A stretch of 64,000 bases of DNA from Agelaius tricolor (GCA_023055355.1 JALJCS010000007.1:1398001-1462000); one strand, 5' to 3'. Shown: positions 22,946-35,697, counted from the first letter of the stretch. Notes: generated by a model from the letters alone, not told the origin. Translations and numbers: made by a program.

Positions 22946-25142
22946 CTGCATCCTTGCACACCCACACACCTCAGCACGGGGACTTTGGGCTTGCACAGGG
23001 ATTTAACCCATGGACTGGAAATTGTGGGGAATCCTGGGCCTCCCCTGGAAGGGATCAGTGCCTGGATCAGTGCCCCAGCTGAGAGAGATTCCCCTGCAGG
23101 TGCCCACGATCCAGGTGTGCAGCCAAAGCCGCCCAGAAGGGGCACCTGGGAAAGGTTTTGGTGTCCAGAGCTCTGTGGGTATCTCACAGCCCCTGTCTCA
23201 GCTGACCAGGACAATTCTGGGCAGAAGGGGAATGCCTTGGGTTGGAGGGGACCTTACAGACCACCACAAAAACCCTTTGATCCCCTCTTGCTTCACAGGC
23301 CTCCCAGGAATTCCTGTGGAAGGGCAGGGAGAGCCCCTTGCTCCAGCCCTTCTCTTCTGTGGGAAAGCAGCTGCTTTTTCTACCACAAAAAGTAAATTTT
23401 GGGTTGCATAAGGTGAGGAATAACACATCAGGGGATGCTCCTCTGACAGGCCCAGCAGAGGGAAAGAGCTGAATTTTCAGGTTATAATCCTTCCCTGGGC
23501 TATTGGCTGTGGAAATGCCTTCAGTTTGGTTTCTAAGCCAAGAGGGGAAGACCTGGGCTTGGAATGACAGTCACTCCTGGTTCAGAGTCCAAAACCCCAA
23601 GATGTGAAGGCTGGGAAGGAAGGAAGGATCCCTGAAAAGCACCCCTTGGGATTTGCAGCTGCCTGGGGATAGTGACCCTGCTGGCCAGCAAACATGTTTG
23701 GGGTTTGGTCAACACTCCACGTTCACATCCAGGACAAGTGGAGTTCAAATTCTTCCCAACAGACTAATTAGGCAAAATATTTAGAAATGCTGCAATTCCA
23801 GTCGTGCTTTTGCCATAACATTTGGAGAAACAATGATGCTTTCATATACTGAGAGCCTCTGAGGCTGGGGACACACAGGCCTCTGAGAACACACAGGCCC
23901 TCCATGGACACAGAATTATAGTCAGGTTTAAGAGCTGTAGTGACAGAAATTCCTGATGCACCCATGCATCCAAATTTTGCCCACCGGGCACACCTGAGAA
24001 GCTTTTAATTGGGTTCAGGAGGGCTTGAACTGTTCAATAAAAGGAGAATATAATTTACAGCAGGAGCAGGGAGCTGATCAGACAGAATATTCTCTGTCAG
24101 GGCAGGCAATGTATATTTACAAAGCTTTTGTAGCTCCTTTGTTGTGCATTCTTTCCACACACCAGCACAGAGGGATCACGTTCGCTGCGAGGTGTCAGAT
24201 TGCCGCCGGCTTTTTCCAAATAATTAAAAACTAAAGCGCAGGAGAAGCGAGGGGAATCCTGGAAATGGGAAACAAACTCTCCCATTTTCATTGGGCTGTG
24301 AGGAAACCTGTGCAGAATGCAGGGGTGTCCGTGGCACAGAATGTGCTGCTGCTTTTCCCTTGGTCGTGATGAAACCGTGGCTGCGTCACCGGCGGCGTGC
24401 CTGAGAGAGCAGCCAGCCACTTCCAAAGGGTAGGAAAAGCAAATGCCCAAGAGTTTATGGAGTGACAGAGCCAATTCTTGTCCTGATTTATTGAACCTCC
24501 AATTGGAGCACTCCCGTTCCCCCTCTGCCAAGGGATGCCGTTGGAATGCCGAGTTATTTTCTCATGCGAAAAACCAAAAAGGAGAAAAAAAGAACAACCC
24601 TTAAAATTAAGGACCTTCTCTCCTCTTGTCAGGCTGCAGCAAACCCAGTGGATTTCTCAGCATGGCTCTTTTGCCAGTGGTTTTTAAAGCACGAAGGTGG
24701 TTTTGTTTGGGGTTCTTGGGAAATAAAAACAGTGGATTACGTGGGGCCAGGCAGGTGAGGCAGCACCTCCTGGGCTCCTCCTCCTCCCCTGCCTTCCCCG
24801 GGTGCCTAATCCTGTAAACACCTTAAAGCAGAGCTGGCTCCTGCCCTGGGTGCTATCAAGTGGGAAGGCATTTTATTTTTCTGGAATGAAAGAGCCAATT
24901 TATGCCCTTTTATGGACCAGGGGAGGACTCGCTGCAGTGGAAACTTTTCTGCAATAAAGGTTCCCTTGTTTATGAGCCCTTTGTGTGGCACTTGTGGGAC
25001 CACTCGGTGCTCTCAGGAATCTCCTGCAGCCTCTGCTAAGGACATCAGACTGTCTCATTCCTTCTCCCTGGGATTTGGCTTTTCCAACACTTCTTTGGCT
25101 GCCATCAGCTGATGGATAAACCGAGTTTGTTCCATAGGGGGA
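22946..25142. other. Unassigned sequence, mostly single-copy in appearance
   Basis: No repeat family or exon recognised over 2.2 kb. The stretch 24160-24400 has several CpGs and could be a conserved regulatory element; that is a guess. Confidence 0.4.
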
Positions 25143-25425
25143 ATCCCACAGTGGTTTGGGTTGGAAGGGACTTCAGAGCCCACCCAGTGCCACCCCTGCC
25201 ATGGCAGGGACACCTCCCACTGTGCCAGGCTGCTCCAAGCCCCATCCAAGCTGTTCTTGGACACTTCCAGGGATGGGGCAGCCACAGCTTCTCTCTGCCA
25301 GGGCCTCTCCACCCTCCCAGGGAAGAATTTACCCCCAAAATCCCATCTGACCCTGCGCTCTTCCACCTTAAACCCATTCCCCTGATCCTATCCCATGCCC
25401 TTGCCCAAAGTCCCTCTCCAAATTT
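25143..25425 (-). mobile_element. CR1 LINE 3' fragment, older copy
   Basis: Antisense: GTGGTTTGGGTTGGAAGGGA, CTTGGACACTTCCAGGGATG and ATCCTATCCCATGCCCTTGC. It is closer to the general avian CR1 consensus than the neighbouring GC-rich copies. Confidence 0.85.
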
Positions 25426-26249
25426 GTCCCCCAAAAGTTTGAGATAACCAGAAAAGCCACCATTCCCAGGAGCAGTTCTGCTCTCTGTTCAGACCAGTTC
25501 CACCAGTAAAAAGAAGCAGGTTTGTGTATAAATCACCCTGCCAGACCCAGATTCTGGCTGCCTTTTCCATTTTGAAATGCTGGTTTTGTTTGTAATTTCC
25601 AAAAAGCTGCTTTCACCTCAGAGTGAAGCACCAACCTGACAGTAAAGAAGAGTGAAAAGCTTTATCAGGGTTACAATAAAGCCACACAACTCGTTTGTAT
25701 CTCCAGCTAAAAAATGACAGAGAGGAGGGGAAAAAAAAGAGACCAAATATCTGAGAGGGAACAAAGAGACCAAATATCCATCTATTTATCTGTCTATCCA
25801 TCTAATTTTAAACCTCAAATAACACTTAATCCAGCAGCGTGTGGTAGGTGTTACTTTGGAAATGAGAACATGAAATTTCAGGCAGTGATCTCCTCCTGAC
25901 AGAATGATTTAACCAGAAATGACAGATAACAATCAGCCAGAGCAGCCAAGGGTCTCTTAACACCATTAAGTGATGAAGTTGTAAGAATGACAGCAAAATA
26001 ATTCCTGGTGTGTTTGTTGACTCGTAGGAGCTGAAGCACCATGTTTCCATGGATATGGAGTTTCTGGTTTGTGCTTTTCCTATTTAAGGATCAATGCTGA
26101 GGAGAAAGCAGGATTCAGTTCCGTGCTGCTGGTGGAGCGTAAACATTGATTTTCCAAAGAGCCAGCTCTGGGCAGGGACACAGAGCTTGGCATCAGCCCT
26201 GCATTTATGGGGTTAAAAAGGACTGAAAAAACCCCAGAGGGACCCTGGA
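25426..26249. other. Unassigned sequence, no gene seen
   Basis: A short TCTATC/TATTTATC run lies at about 25780-25803. Confidence 0.45.
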
Positions 26250-26665
26250 GTCACAGCATGGCCTGGGTTGGAAAGGATCCCAAATCCCACCCAGTGCCAC
26301 CCCTGCCATGGCAGGGACACCTCCCACTGTCCCCAGTGCCCAGCCTGGCCTTGGGCACTGCCAGGGATGCAGGGGCAGCCCCAGCTGCTCTGGGAATTCC
26401 ATCCCAGCCCTGCCCACCCTGCCAGGGAACCATTCCTCATTCCTAAGATCCCATCAAATCCTACTTTGAAGCCATTCCCTGGGTGCTGTCCCTGCAGGCC
26501 TTGTCCCCAGTCCCTCTGCAGCTCTCCTGGAGCCCCTGCAGGCCCTGCCAGGGGCTCTGAGCTCTCCCTGGAGCTGCTCCTGTGCAGGTGAACAATCCCA
26601 GCTGTGCCAGCCTTTCCTCCCAGCAGAGCTGCTCCATCCCTCTGCTCATATCCCTGTCACATTCA
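26250..26665 (-). mobile_element. CR1 LINE 3' fragment
   Basis: Antisense copy with the full inverted 3' end and the ORF2 C-terminal region as far as GAGCTGCTCCATCCCTCTGC. Confidence 0.88.
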
Positions 26666-27087
26666 CATTCATCCTGTCCCTGACACCAAACCCCCAGGAC
26701 ATCTTCACTGCCCTCACAAACCATGGTGTGGCACAAGGCAGAGGTGGCTGGGCCCAGGTCCCGTGGATTTGGGGATTCCAAGATGCCACCAGCCCCTCCA
26801 GCTGCGTGTGAGGGGCTCTGGGAACACCACATTGTCACCACATTGTCACCAAGCTTTTCCCCTGGTGAACATTCCTGGCTCCTCCTCTTCCCCCACACAC
26901 ACATTGCCATCGATGTTCCCCTCCACCCTGACATCCTGGTGGCCATTCCTGTGCTTGGGTGGCCTCAGGGTCGCTGGTGTGACCACCAGGACATCCAGGC
27001 AGAGCAGGACATCAGCAGGGAATGGTCATGGAGGGAGAGTTTGATGGGCTGGGAGCAGCAAGACCTGGCCCAGGGCAGCATCACAGA
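26666..27087. other. Unassigned sequence
   Basis: No gene recognised; a 13-bp CACATTGTCACCA duplication lies at 26828-26852. Confidence 0.4.
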
Positions 27088-27140
27088 GCTTTGACTCATC
27101 CAACCTGCCCTGAAGGTGGAGTTTAAAAAGTGCTGGATCT

Positions 27141-27440
27141 TCTCAGAATCCCAGGATCAAGGCTGGGAAAACCCTTCAGGATCACCCAGTGCCACCCCAG
27201 CCCCACCAGCATCACCCCAATCCCTGTCCCCAGGGCCACATCCAGACTGCTCTGGGACAATTCCAGGGACTCCAAACCTCCCTGGGCAGCTCAGCCCAAG
27301 GCCTGACCACTCTGCCAGGGAAATTTTCTGTCCCAGTCTCCAACCTGAGCCTGCCCTGGTGCCATTTGAGGCCATTTCCTCTCCCCCTTTCCCTGCCCCT
27401 CCTGTCAGGAGCTGTGCAGAGCACTGAGGTCCCCCCTGAG
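27141..27440 (-). mobile_element. CR1 LINE 3' fragment
   Basis: Antisense: TCAGAATCCCAGGATCAAGG, CCACATCCAGACTGCTCTGG and TTGAGGCCATTTCCTCTCCC. Its left flank (27088-27140) also matches the flank of the copy at 62962, so the two loci share more than the element. Confidence 0.82.
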
Positions 27441-27829
27441 CCTCCTTTCCCCTTCCATCCCTCTCCAGGCTCACAAACACCAGGTTGCTGCTGCTTTATC
27501 CATTCTGGCTGCACAGAATCAGCTGGCACTGGCACAACCAGACCATGAATTATCAGCAATTTCTGTTCTCTGCTGCCCAGCACCCCCAGGAAGTCACCAG
27601 GCTGAGGGACAACAATGTTCATGCAAAAATGTGCCCCGGGCAGGGCTGTGACAATGACACCACCAAAGACAGGCAAGAGCCAAGACATGGAAGGGGAAAA
27701 TGGTGAGAAAAGAAGGAAGAATTTGGCAAAACACCCTTTTGGACCAGGTTCTCTATTGGAAGAAAATGGTGACAAAAGGTGTTTGATGTTGAAAGGTGCA
27801 ATTCACTCGTGGGGAAGGATTTCTTCAGC
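27441..27829. other. Unassigned spacer
   Basis: No gene or repeat recognised. Confidence 0.4.
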
Positions 27830-28550
27830 AGCAGCAGCAATTTGCCCATGGCAAGGGAGCTCAGGCCTTGGCAGGGGCTGCCCAGGGAGCTTTGCAGTGC
27901 CCAGCCCTGCAGGTGTCCCCTGCAGGTGGCACTGAGTGCTCTGGGCTGGGGACAAGGTGCCCATGGACTTCTGAATTTCTGGATTTCTTGAATTTCTTGC
28001 ATTTCTTGAATTTGTTGCAAAAATCAGAGAAACTGGATTTCTGAATTTCTTGAATATCTGGAAACTGGATTTCTTGCAATATCTGACGAACTAGATTTCT
28101 GAATTTCTTGCATTTCTTGAATTTCTTGCAAAATCAGATAAACTGGATTTCTGAATTTCTTGAATGTCTTGAATGTCTTGAATGTCTTGAATGTCTTGAA
28201 TGTCTTGAATGTCTTGAATTTCTGGAAAGTGGATTTCTTGCAAAATCACAGAAACTGGATTTCTGAATTTCTTGAATTTCTTGAATTTCTTGAATTTCTT
28301 GAATTTCTTGAATTATTTCTTGAATTTCTGAAAACTGGATTTCTTGCAAAATCTGACGAACTGGATTTCTGAATTTCTTGCATTTCTTGAATTTCTTGCA
28401 AAATCAGAGAAACTGGATTCCTTGCACTATCCCACCTCAGCCTTGCCCCTCTCCCACAGTGGAGTTGGAGGCTGTTCAGTTGGAGCTGGGACTCCATGGG
28501 CTGGGAGGGCTTTGCCAGCCCCAGGGATTTGGGGATCTGTGGGGACAGAA
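27830..28550 (+). mobile_element. CR1 LINE (J-like), interrupted by a TTTCTTGAA array
   Basis: Sense CR1 body to GGTGCCCATGGA at 27967, then an array (27968-28425). A CTATCCCACCTCAGCC segment (28427-28480) follows, and the CR1 3' end CTGGGAGGGCTTTGCCAGCC resumes at 28499. The left junction is identical to the one at 16571 in the opposite orientation. Confidence 0.75.
27968..28425 (+). repeat. TTTCTTGAATTTC-type array
   Basis: Nine-base TTGAATTTC units and a run of six TTGAATGTC units (28160-28215) are separated by TTGCAAAATCAGAGAAACTG spacers. The 9-bp period keeps frames open on both strands (FLEFLEF, NVLNVL), which creates false ORFs. Confidence 0.93.
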
Positions 28551-28621
28551 AACACCTCTGATTTGCACATTTTCAACTGCCTGAATTGCAGACACTCACT
28601 GGTGACATCAGCAAGACACAG

Positions 28622-29597
28622 TGCAGTGGTTTTGTTTGGGTAATTTGAGATTTTGTTAATTTTTAGATTTTTTTTTTTGGTGAATCATTAGTGTATTTAT
28701 TTTTTGTTCTGAGCTAGGAGAAAGGTAAAGTAGGTTTAAAACTTTAAAAGGGTATAAAGAAAAATGTATTAACAGTAATTAAGAGTAATAAGAATTAGAA
28801 CAAAACACTTAGAATATTTTTCTTCTCTTTATAATTGTTTGTTTGCTTGTTTATTGCTAATGTAAAGAAATAGAACTTAAATGTTTAATTAGTTTTTTAT
28901 TTTCACCAGGCTGTGCCAGGCATCTGTGAGCATGGAAAGGGATCAGGATATTTCCCAACACTGCTGGCAGCCAGGGCTGTCTATGTCCCTTCCCAGCCAG
29001 TGCCTCCCGTGCATTCCCAGATGGGATTGGGAACAGCAGAAGCTTTGCAGGAGTGACCCAGCTGGAATCCTCCCTCAGAGGGGTGGCTGGAGCTGCCCCA
29101 GGGGTGGGATAAATGGGGAATGCCATGGCTGGCTCTCACCATGAAAATGCAAATATCATGTATTTATGTTAGGAGAAGTTTCATAGATTTGTAGTTATAT
29201 TTTTTCATAGATTTATAGTTCTGGTTTTTTATAGATTTATAGTTCTGGGGTTTTTAATAGATTTATAGTTCTGTTTTACCCCCCTTGTGTTGTTATCAGG
29301 GGATGGCCTGGGTTTGGGACATTTGGGAGGGTGGCATTGTTGCTATGGCAAGAGCTGGCATCCAATTGAGATTTAAGGAAATGATCTCCATCACTGGACA
29401 GGGAAGGAGGAGTCAATGGGCTGAGCTTTGGGAGGGGATTAAAGGGTTAAAAGGTGAAACCTCCATTGTGTGGGTGAGCACCTGGTGGGAAAAATCCTTT
29501 GCTCCCTGCCCCATAATATTTTATTCAGTCTTCTGTTGTGTTTTGATAAGGTTTTAATAAACCTTTCCAATCTTTGAAAGCGAGCAGCATTTCTCAC
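28622..29597 (+). mobile_element. LTR-like endogenous retrovirus block
   Basis: AT-rich 5' part (TGCAGTGGTTTTGTTTGGGT...), GC-richer middle, and a 3' part with AATAAA at 29556-29561 followed by a short CCTTTCCAATCTTTGAAAGC run ending in CA. This layout fits a long songbird LTR. No target duplication was found, and part of the middle (28900-29130) could be unrelated. Confidence 0.5.
29165..29280 (+). repeat. Four copies of an about 30-bp unit
   Basis: CATAGATTTATAGTTCTGG-like units with variable T runs, inside the LTR-like block. Confidence 0.8.
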
Positions 29598-29919
29598 ATT
29601 ATCAATAATCACCACTTGACCCAGGACAGGACAGAGGGGGACAAATCCATGGATTTAGCAGTGTGGAAGGGACTGAACTTCTGCTGTTCCATGGAGAAAA
29701 CTCAGGAATTCCACACCCAGACGTGAGGGTGGGACAGAGGCACCAGCAGCTGCATTTGCCTCCCCCTCCTGACCCCAGCTCACAAACCCCTGGGGCAGCA
29801 GAGACCCCAGGCCCTGTGTTTCCATCCCATTATCCCCATCCCTACATTTGGGAGCAATCCTCTGCTCAGGCTGAAGTTCCTGGCCTGCAGGAAGGGTTTG
29901 GCTGCATCCTTTCAGGGAT
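29598..29919. other. Unassigned spacer
   Basis: No gene or repeat recognised. Confidence 0.4.
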
Positions 29920-30650
29920 GGGGATGGGGAGTGAGGCTGAGCAGGGCCTGGCAGCCCTTTCTGAGCACAGGGAAGAGCTGGGATTTTGCAGGGATGGGGA
30001 ATGAGATTGAGCAGGACCTGGCAGCCTTTTCCAGCTCCTGAGCACAGGGAAGAGCAGGATCAGGATTTTGCTGGGATGGGGAATGAGGCTGAGCAGGTCC
30101 TGGCAGCCCTTCCCAGCTCCTGAGCACAGGGAAGAGCAGGATCAGGATTTTGCTGGGATGGGGAATGAGGCTGAGCAGGTCCTGGCAGCCCTTCCCAGCT
30201 CCTGAGCACAGGGAAGAGCTGGGATTTTGTAGGGATTGGGACTGAAATTGAGCAGCTCCTGAGCACAGGGAAGAGCTGGGATTTTGTAGGGATTGGGAAT
30301 GAAATTGAGCAGCTCCTGAGCACAGGAAGAGCTGGGATTTTGCAGGGATTGGGGATGAAGTTGAGCAGGATCTGGCAGTCTTTTCCAGCTCCTGAGCACA
30401 GGAAGAGCTGGGATTTTGCAGGGATTGGGGATGAGGTTGAGCAGTTCCTGAGCACAGGAAGAGCTGGGATTTTGCAGGGATTGGGAATAAGGTTGAGCAG
30501 CTCCTGGGCACAGGAAGAGCTGGGATTTTGCAGGAATTGGGGATGAAGTTGAACAGGATCTGGCAGCCCAGGGCAGCTCCTGAGCACGGGAAGAGCTGGG
30601 ATTTTGCAGGGATTGGGGATGAAGTTGAGCAGCTCCTGAGCCCAGGGAAG
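29920..30650. repeat. 56/76-bp minisatellite, ten copies
   Basis: The GGATTTTG anchor occurs at 29981, 30063, 30145, 30222, 30279, 30335, 30411, 30467, 30523 and 30599. Short units (56-57 bp) alternate with long ones (76-82 bp) that add a GATCTGGCAG.C.TTTCC insert. Minus-strand frames of up to 269 codons over it are repeat products. Confidence 0.93.
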
Positions 30651-32479
30651 AGCTCAGCCCTTGGGGTCCCAGTGGGGCTGGGCATTGCCCCTGCCCTGTT
30701 CCCAGGGGGATGCTCAGGCACTGTGGAAAATCTTGGGTTATTTTCACAGCAATGAAATCATCCCTGGCTCCACCCTGCCCAGGGCTGCTCAGCAGATGGA
30801 GGGGCCTCTGTCCCAGCCCTGCCCAGCTCCTGGGCAATCCCAAATCCCTGCCTGTCCTGGGGACACTGCAGAGCCCCCGTGGTCTGGGGGTAGCTGCTCT
30901 GGTGCCTCTGGGTGTGTTTTATTTCCAGAACGTTCTGCCTGGACCATCCTGAGGAATCTGGGTTTGGCCACGAGACTCAGGGCCCTTCAGCTGAGCTCCT
31001 TCCTCCCTAATTTGGGCAGGATTGAGCTCTGGTGTGGCTCAACCTTAAAACCATTCTCTTTTTTTTTTTGTTTCATTTTTAACTAAGGTCTAATTGCACC
31101 CAGCACACGGCCCCATGAATCAACCTGATTCTGTTGTGACAAGTTTAGCCCTGGGTGTGTGATCTGTCCTAGGAGATCACACAATTTTTTCCTTCTCATC
31201 CCTTTTAATAACAAAACCTTCTTGCCTGCCCTCTTTTCCTTCTGATTTAATCATCAGCTATTAAAGTGACACGGAGAATAACACCTCCATTTGCCCAAAG
31301 TGCTCAGCCTGGCACACCTGACAGCTCTCAGGATCACAGGACAGATCCCTGAGTGCTTCCCACTCTGGCATGGAGCTTCTGGATCCTTCTTTGTGTGCCT
31401 GATACCGACCTGGCAGCTGCTCTCCTGCTCTGGCGGGGGGAATGGAGGGAAAAAAGGCAACTGAAGGCTGTAACCAGAGAGATTTTTGTGGAAAAACAGG
31501 AGCTGAACTATTGTTTGTGCCTGCAAATCACCTGAGAAGGAGCAGGTGGGCAATACATCAACACCAGGGACTGCTGGTGATCAGGATCCTTTCACGTCCC
31601 TTGTTTCCCTCTTTTCTCCTTGCTTTTTCCATCTGGTTTTGGGTCATATGAGTAGATAAGGGCTGGGCAAAGGGGATTCTTTTTATTATTATTGTAACCA
31701 GAGAGAGAGGGTTCTTCAAAAGCGAGCAATAAATCTCATTAATTCCTATTCGTTATCTCGTGAGATTTGCACACTCCAGATCCAAAATTCACCTTCACTG
31801 CCAGCCCTGACCTCTCCAGAAGGGCTGCAGCCACCCCAGTTCGGTGTGAAAATCCTGTCACAGCCTCCCGGTTCTCCTTTTCAAAGCTCAATGCAGTCTT
31901 TGATGAGACGGGGAGAGCAGGAACAAACCCTCCTCTGCCAACTGTTTTCATCGGGCCCCAGGAAACCCAGCCCCGTCCCGCAGTCCCCGGGGATCGGGTG
32001 ACACAGGCGGCACTGCTGAGGGCAGGGGGTGGCACCTGAGCTGCCCTGCGACCTTCACAGCTCCTTGGAGCAGAACCACCGCCCTGGAGGACACTGAGAG
32101 CCTGCCCGAGTGTCCCTTGGAGGGGAAAGGTCACAGTCCTGGGCTGAAGCAGAGCCCAATTGGCTCCATGAGCATTTTCCAAGGGGGAGGGAAAGCCCAT
32201 CCTGCTGTTCCTGCTGTCCCTGTGTCCCTGTGTCCTGCTGCTGACCACCTGGGAGCTGCCCAGGATGGAAAATCCCAGGTCCAGGAGCTGTCCCAGCACA
32301 GATTTATCCCCAGGATAAATAGATTTATCTCATTGTTGGGCTCACCTGCCCTGCCAAGGCAGTGCCCCTGCCAAAGGCACCTCCCTGCAGGGCTGGCACG
32401 GCCCTGTCCCTTCCCCAGGCTGGGAATGTCCCAGCTCTGCTCACCCTTGGGCACCTTCCAGCCCACCACGCACCAGCAG
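30651..32479. other. Unassigned sequence, no gene seen
   Basis: Nothing recognisable over 1.8 kb; 31900-32030 has scattered CpGs. Overlapping frames of up to 186 codons on both strands lack splice support. Confidence 0.45.
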
Positions 32480-32545
32480 CTCCTGACAGTGCCACCAGAA
32501 GGTCCTGACAGTGCCACCAGAAGGTCCTGACAGTGCCACCAGCAA
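32480..32545 (+). repeat. Three copies of a 22-bp unit
   Basis: GGTCCTGACAGTGCCACCAG-based unit in tandem, followed by a decayed fourth copy at 32565-32590. Confidence 0.9.
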
Positions 32546-32662
32546 CGTTTTGGCATTCCCAGCAGTAGATCCTGACATTCCCACCAGGAGCTTCCACCTT
32601 GGCTTCGTTGTGAGAAACCCTCCCCATGACAGCCAGGCCATAAACCCACGTGGGGACTTGAG

Positions 32663-33195
32663 AATGGGTTGGATTGGGTTGGGAAGGCCTCAGAGCCCAC
32701 CCAGTGCCACCCCTGCCATGGCAGGGACACCTCCCACTGTCCCAGGTGCTCCCAGCCCCAGTGTCCAACCTGGCCTTGGGCACTGCCAGGGATCCAGGGA
32801 CACCCTGTGCCAGGCCCTGCCCACCCACAGAGCAATGAAATTGTTCCTAATATTGATCTGAACCTGGAAAATGTTCAGTTTGGAGCCATTCCCTGGGTGC
32901 TGTCCCTGCATGCCCTGGAAATTGTCTCTCTCCAGCTTTCCTGGGGCTCCTGCAGGCCCTGCAAGGCCACCCTGAGCTCAGCCCAAAGCTTCTCCTGTGC
33001 AGGTGAACAATCCCAGCTGTGCCAGCCTTTCCTCCCAGCAGAGCTGCTCCATCCCTCTGCTCATCCTGGAGCCTCCTCTGGGCTCTCTGCAGCAGCTCCA
33101 GCTCCTCCCTGGGCTGGTTCCAGGGCTGGAAGCTGCACTCCAGGTGCATCCCAGGAGGATGGAGCACAGGGGCACCAGGAGGAATCTTCTCCTCC
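32663..33195 (-). mobile_element. CR1 LINE 3' fragment, long copy
   Basis: Antisense copy from the inverted 3' end (GGATTGGGTTGGGAAGGCCT) through the ORF2 C-terminal region to CTGCACTCCAGGTGCATCCC. Confidence 0.88.
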
Positions 33196-33696
33196 CAGGG
33201 AAGCTCTGCTGGGTTTTCCCACCACGTGGAACAGCACAGCTGCCCTCTGGCCAGGGCTGAGCTTTAAAAATAATAGCTACACTACCACAAACTGTCCTGA
33301 GGCACATAAAGAAGTCATCCAGACATCAGAAATTGTCAAGGAGCTGCTCCCCTGCTGCTTCCCCAGCAATGAAATGAAGTCCTGCTACTCTGGATTTCTC
33401 CCAGTTATATTTGAGGCGAGCTGGAGCCTCAGGTTTCCAAATCCTTTCATTGAATCAAGGGCAGGATTCCTGTTTCCAAAGGCTCCCATCAACATGACAA
33501 CACTGGAGCAAACAAGAACAGCCTATTTAAAAGCAGGCAAACATTTCCCAGATGAAAGGCAAACACTGTAGGTATTTATTAAGGCTCTAATCCAACTAAA
33601 TCTCAAATCCATTTAGCAAAAGAAAAAAGCTTCAAACAACCATTTTCAGGAGGCTCAAGAAGTCCAAGACAACTGAAATGTTTTATCTTTGTAGTG
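33196..33696. other. Unassigned sequence
   Basis: No gene or repeat recognised. Confidence 0.4.
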
Positions 33697-33930
33697 ATAG
33701 GACACAGGGAATGGCCTTGAGCTGACAGGAGCTTTAGATGGGATTTGGGGCAGGAATTGTTCCCTGGCAGGGTGGGCAGGGGCTGGGATGCAATTCCAGC
33801 CCTGGATCCCTGGCAGTGCCCAAGGCCAGGCTGGACACTGGGGACAGTGGGAGGTGTCCCTGCCATGGCAGGGGTGGCACTGGGTGGGCTCTGAGGTCCC
33901 TCCCAACCCAAACCCTGCTGTGATTCCATC
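33697..33930 (+). mobile_element. CR1 LINE 3' fragment
   Basis: Sense copy, GATAGGACACAGGGAATGGC to CCCTGCTGTGATTCCATC. Confidence 0.88.
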
Positions 33931-34159
33931 ATCTCTGTGCTCCAAGGTATCTCCTCAAGGAAAACTTCCTGGCTTGTCTGGGTTCTGCTGGGATGAAGGA
34001 CCACAGGATCCCTTTGGTCTCCACAGTGTCTCACACACAGAACCCTCTGTGCAGCTCTCACTGCTTTGCCTTTTTCCTCTCAAATTCAGACTGGGCTGGA
34101 AAAACTCCCCACACGGTTGGGTTCAACACCTGTTTCATGGAATGATGGAATATCCTGAT

Positions 34160-34465
34160 GGGAATAAACCCCCAGGGATCCCCCAGTCCCAGAGCCCAGC
34201 AAGCCCAGCCTGGGCATCCCTGGCAGCGCTGGCCAAAGGCTCCTGGAGCTGTGGCAGCCTCGGGGCCGTGCCCATTCCCTGGGCAGCCTGGGCAGTGCCA
34301 GCACCCTCTGGGCAACAACCTTGCCCTAAAATCCAACCTAAATCCCTCCTGGCCCAGCCCCAGACAGGATCTGTCCCTGTCCCTCTCCCTGTCCCAGAGC
34401 AGAAGTTGTCCCTCAGCAGGAACCTGCAGGATGCTGCTTTGGAGCTTTCCCCCCTCAGGTTTTTC
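34160..34465 (-). mobile_element. CR1 LINE fragment (F-like subfamily)
   Basis: Antisense counterpart of 10690-11020: GGGCATCCCTGGCAGCGCTG, GGCCGTGCCCATTCCCTGGG and AAATCCAACCTAAATCCCTC. Confidence 0.75.
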
Positions 34466-35690
34466 CACCACTGGATTTTTCACACAAAAGCCCTGGGAGT
34501 TGGTGGCTGGAGAACTTCCCAATTTTGAAGGCTTAATCCATCACCACTGCAGGATAATCCACCTCCGTGCAGGATGCTCTGCATGGACACCACACACCTG
34601 GAGATCCCTCTGCCTTTCCCGTCTTCCTGGCCCTTCCTTGTCTTTGCTCCCATCTTCTTCAGAGGGATTGGCTTAAAATCCAAATTCTCCTTCTGTGGCA
34701 AAAAACAAAAATGAGATTCCTCTGGTGCCTGTTCTGAGAGCCCAGAGGACAGAGCTGCTATGGCAAAATAACTTATATACAATGCAAATGTCTTTCATTC
34801 CAATGGCTTTCCTCCTAACAAATAACAAAATTGAAGTTTGGGGAGAAAAGCTGTTCAAAGAACTGCCTAAAATATGAAATTTTCCAGAATTGCCTCGTTT
34901 CCAAGAAGAAAAAGAACATTTGCCTGTATTTAGATTAGCAGAGGAATAAATACAGATGATTAAATATATCATGAGTCTGAATTTATTTTTATTTTTCTGA
35001 TGTGCCACTGGCTTTGTTGTGCAAGGTTTTTCCCATTAGTTATTTTTAGGGGGTTTAGATTGTATTTTCCCCTAACGGGTGACATAATGTCTTGTTAAGA
35101 CAATTGACCCAGATAAGACCATGCCAACTTCATCAGAATTGGTCTGATGCATCTGGATTTTGGATATTTTGGTGGGTCACAGACCAATAGTCTCTGTGGC
35201 ATGGAAAATATTTCCAATTTTTTTTCTTTTTTTTTTTTTTTGGATGTTGTTTTTTTAGACTGCCAGCTTCAGCAAGGCTCCTCCAAGCTGACACTGGTTG
35301 AGAGTGACCTAATTCAAGCCAAAGATGCCTGGCCCTGAGGGAGACAGAGCAAAGCAGCCCCCGAATTTAAGGGTGAGGCAGGGAAGACTTTCGGGTCAGC
35401 AAACACCCCCAGGGATTCCTGCTCCTCTGGGATCCCAGGGCTGCTCAGGGAAGAGCAGCTTGCTGCAAACACATTTCCACATTTCCAGTAGCTGAGCAAT
35501 CCATCACCTGCCTTCTCCAGGCTGAAAACTCCAGGAAGCGGTGCCAGGAAAACAGCCCCATGTGCTCTGCATGGCCAGCCCTGCTCCAGAGGTGAAGGGA
35601 AGGCACTGAGCACTGAAGGGTTTGCACTCCCATCACATTTTAAGGGTCCTTTTCTCTCCCTGATTCTGCTTTCCTGAGAGCACCAAGCTC
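34466..35690. other. Unassigned sequence, no gene seen
   Basis: Mostly AT-rich single-copy-looking sequence; poly-T near 35218-35240. Confidence 0.45.
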
Positions 35691-35697
35691 TGGTGAT

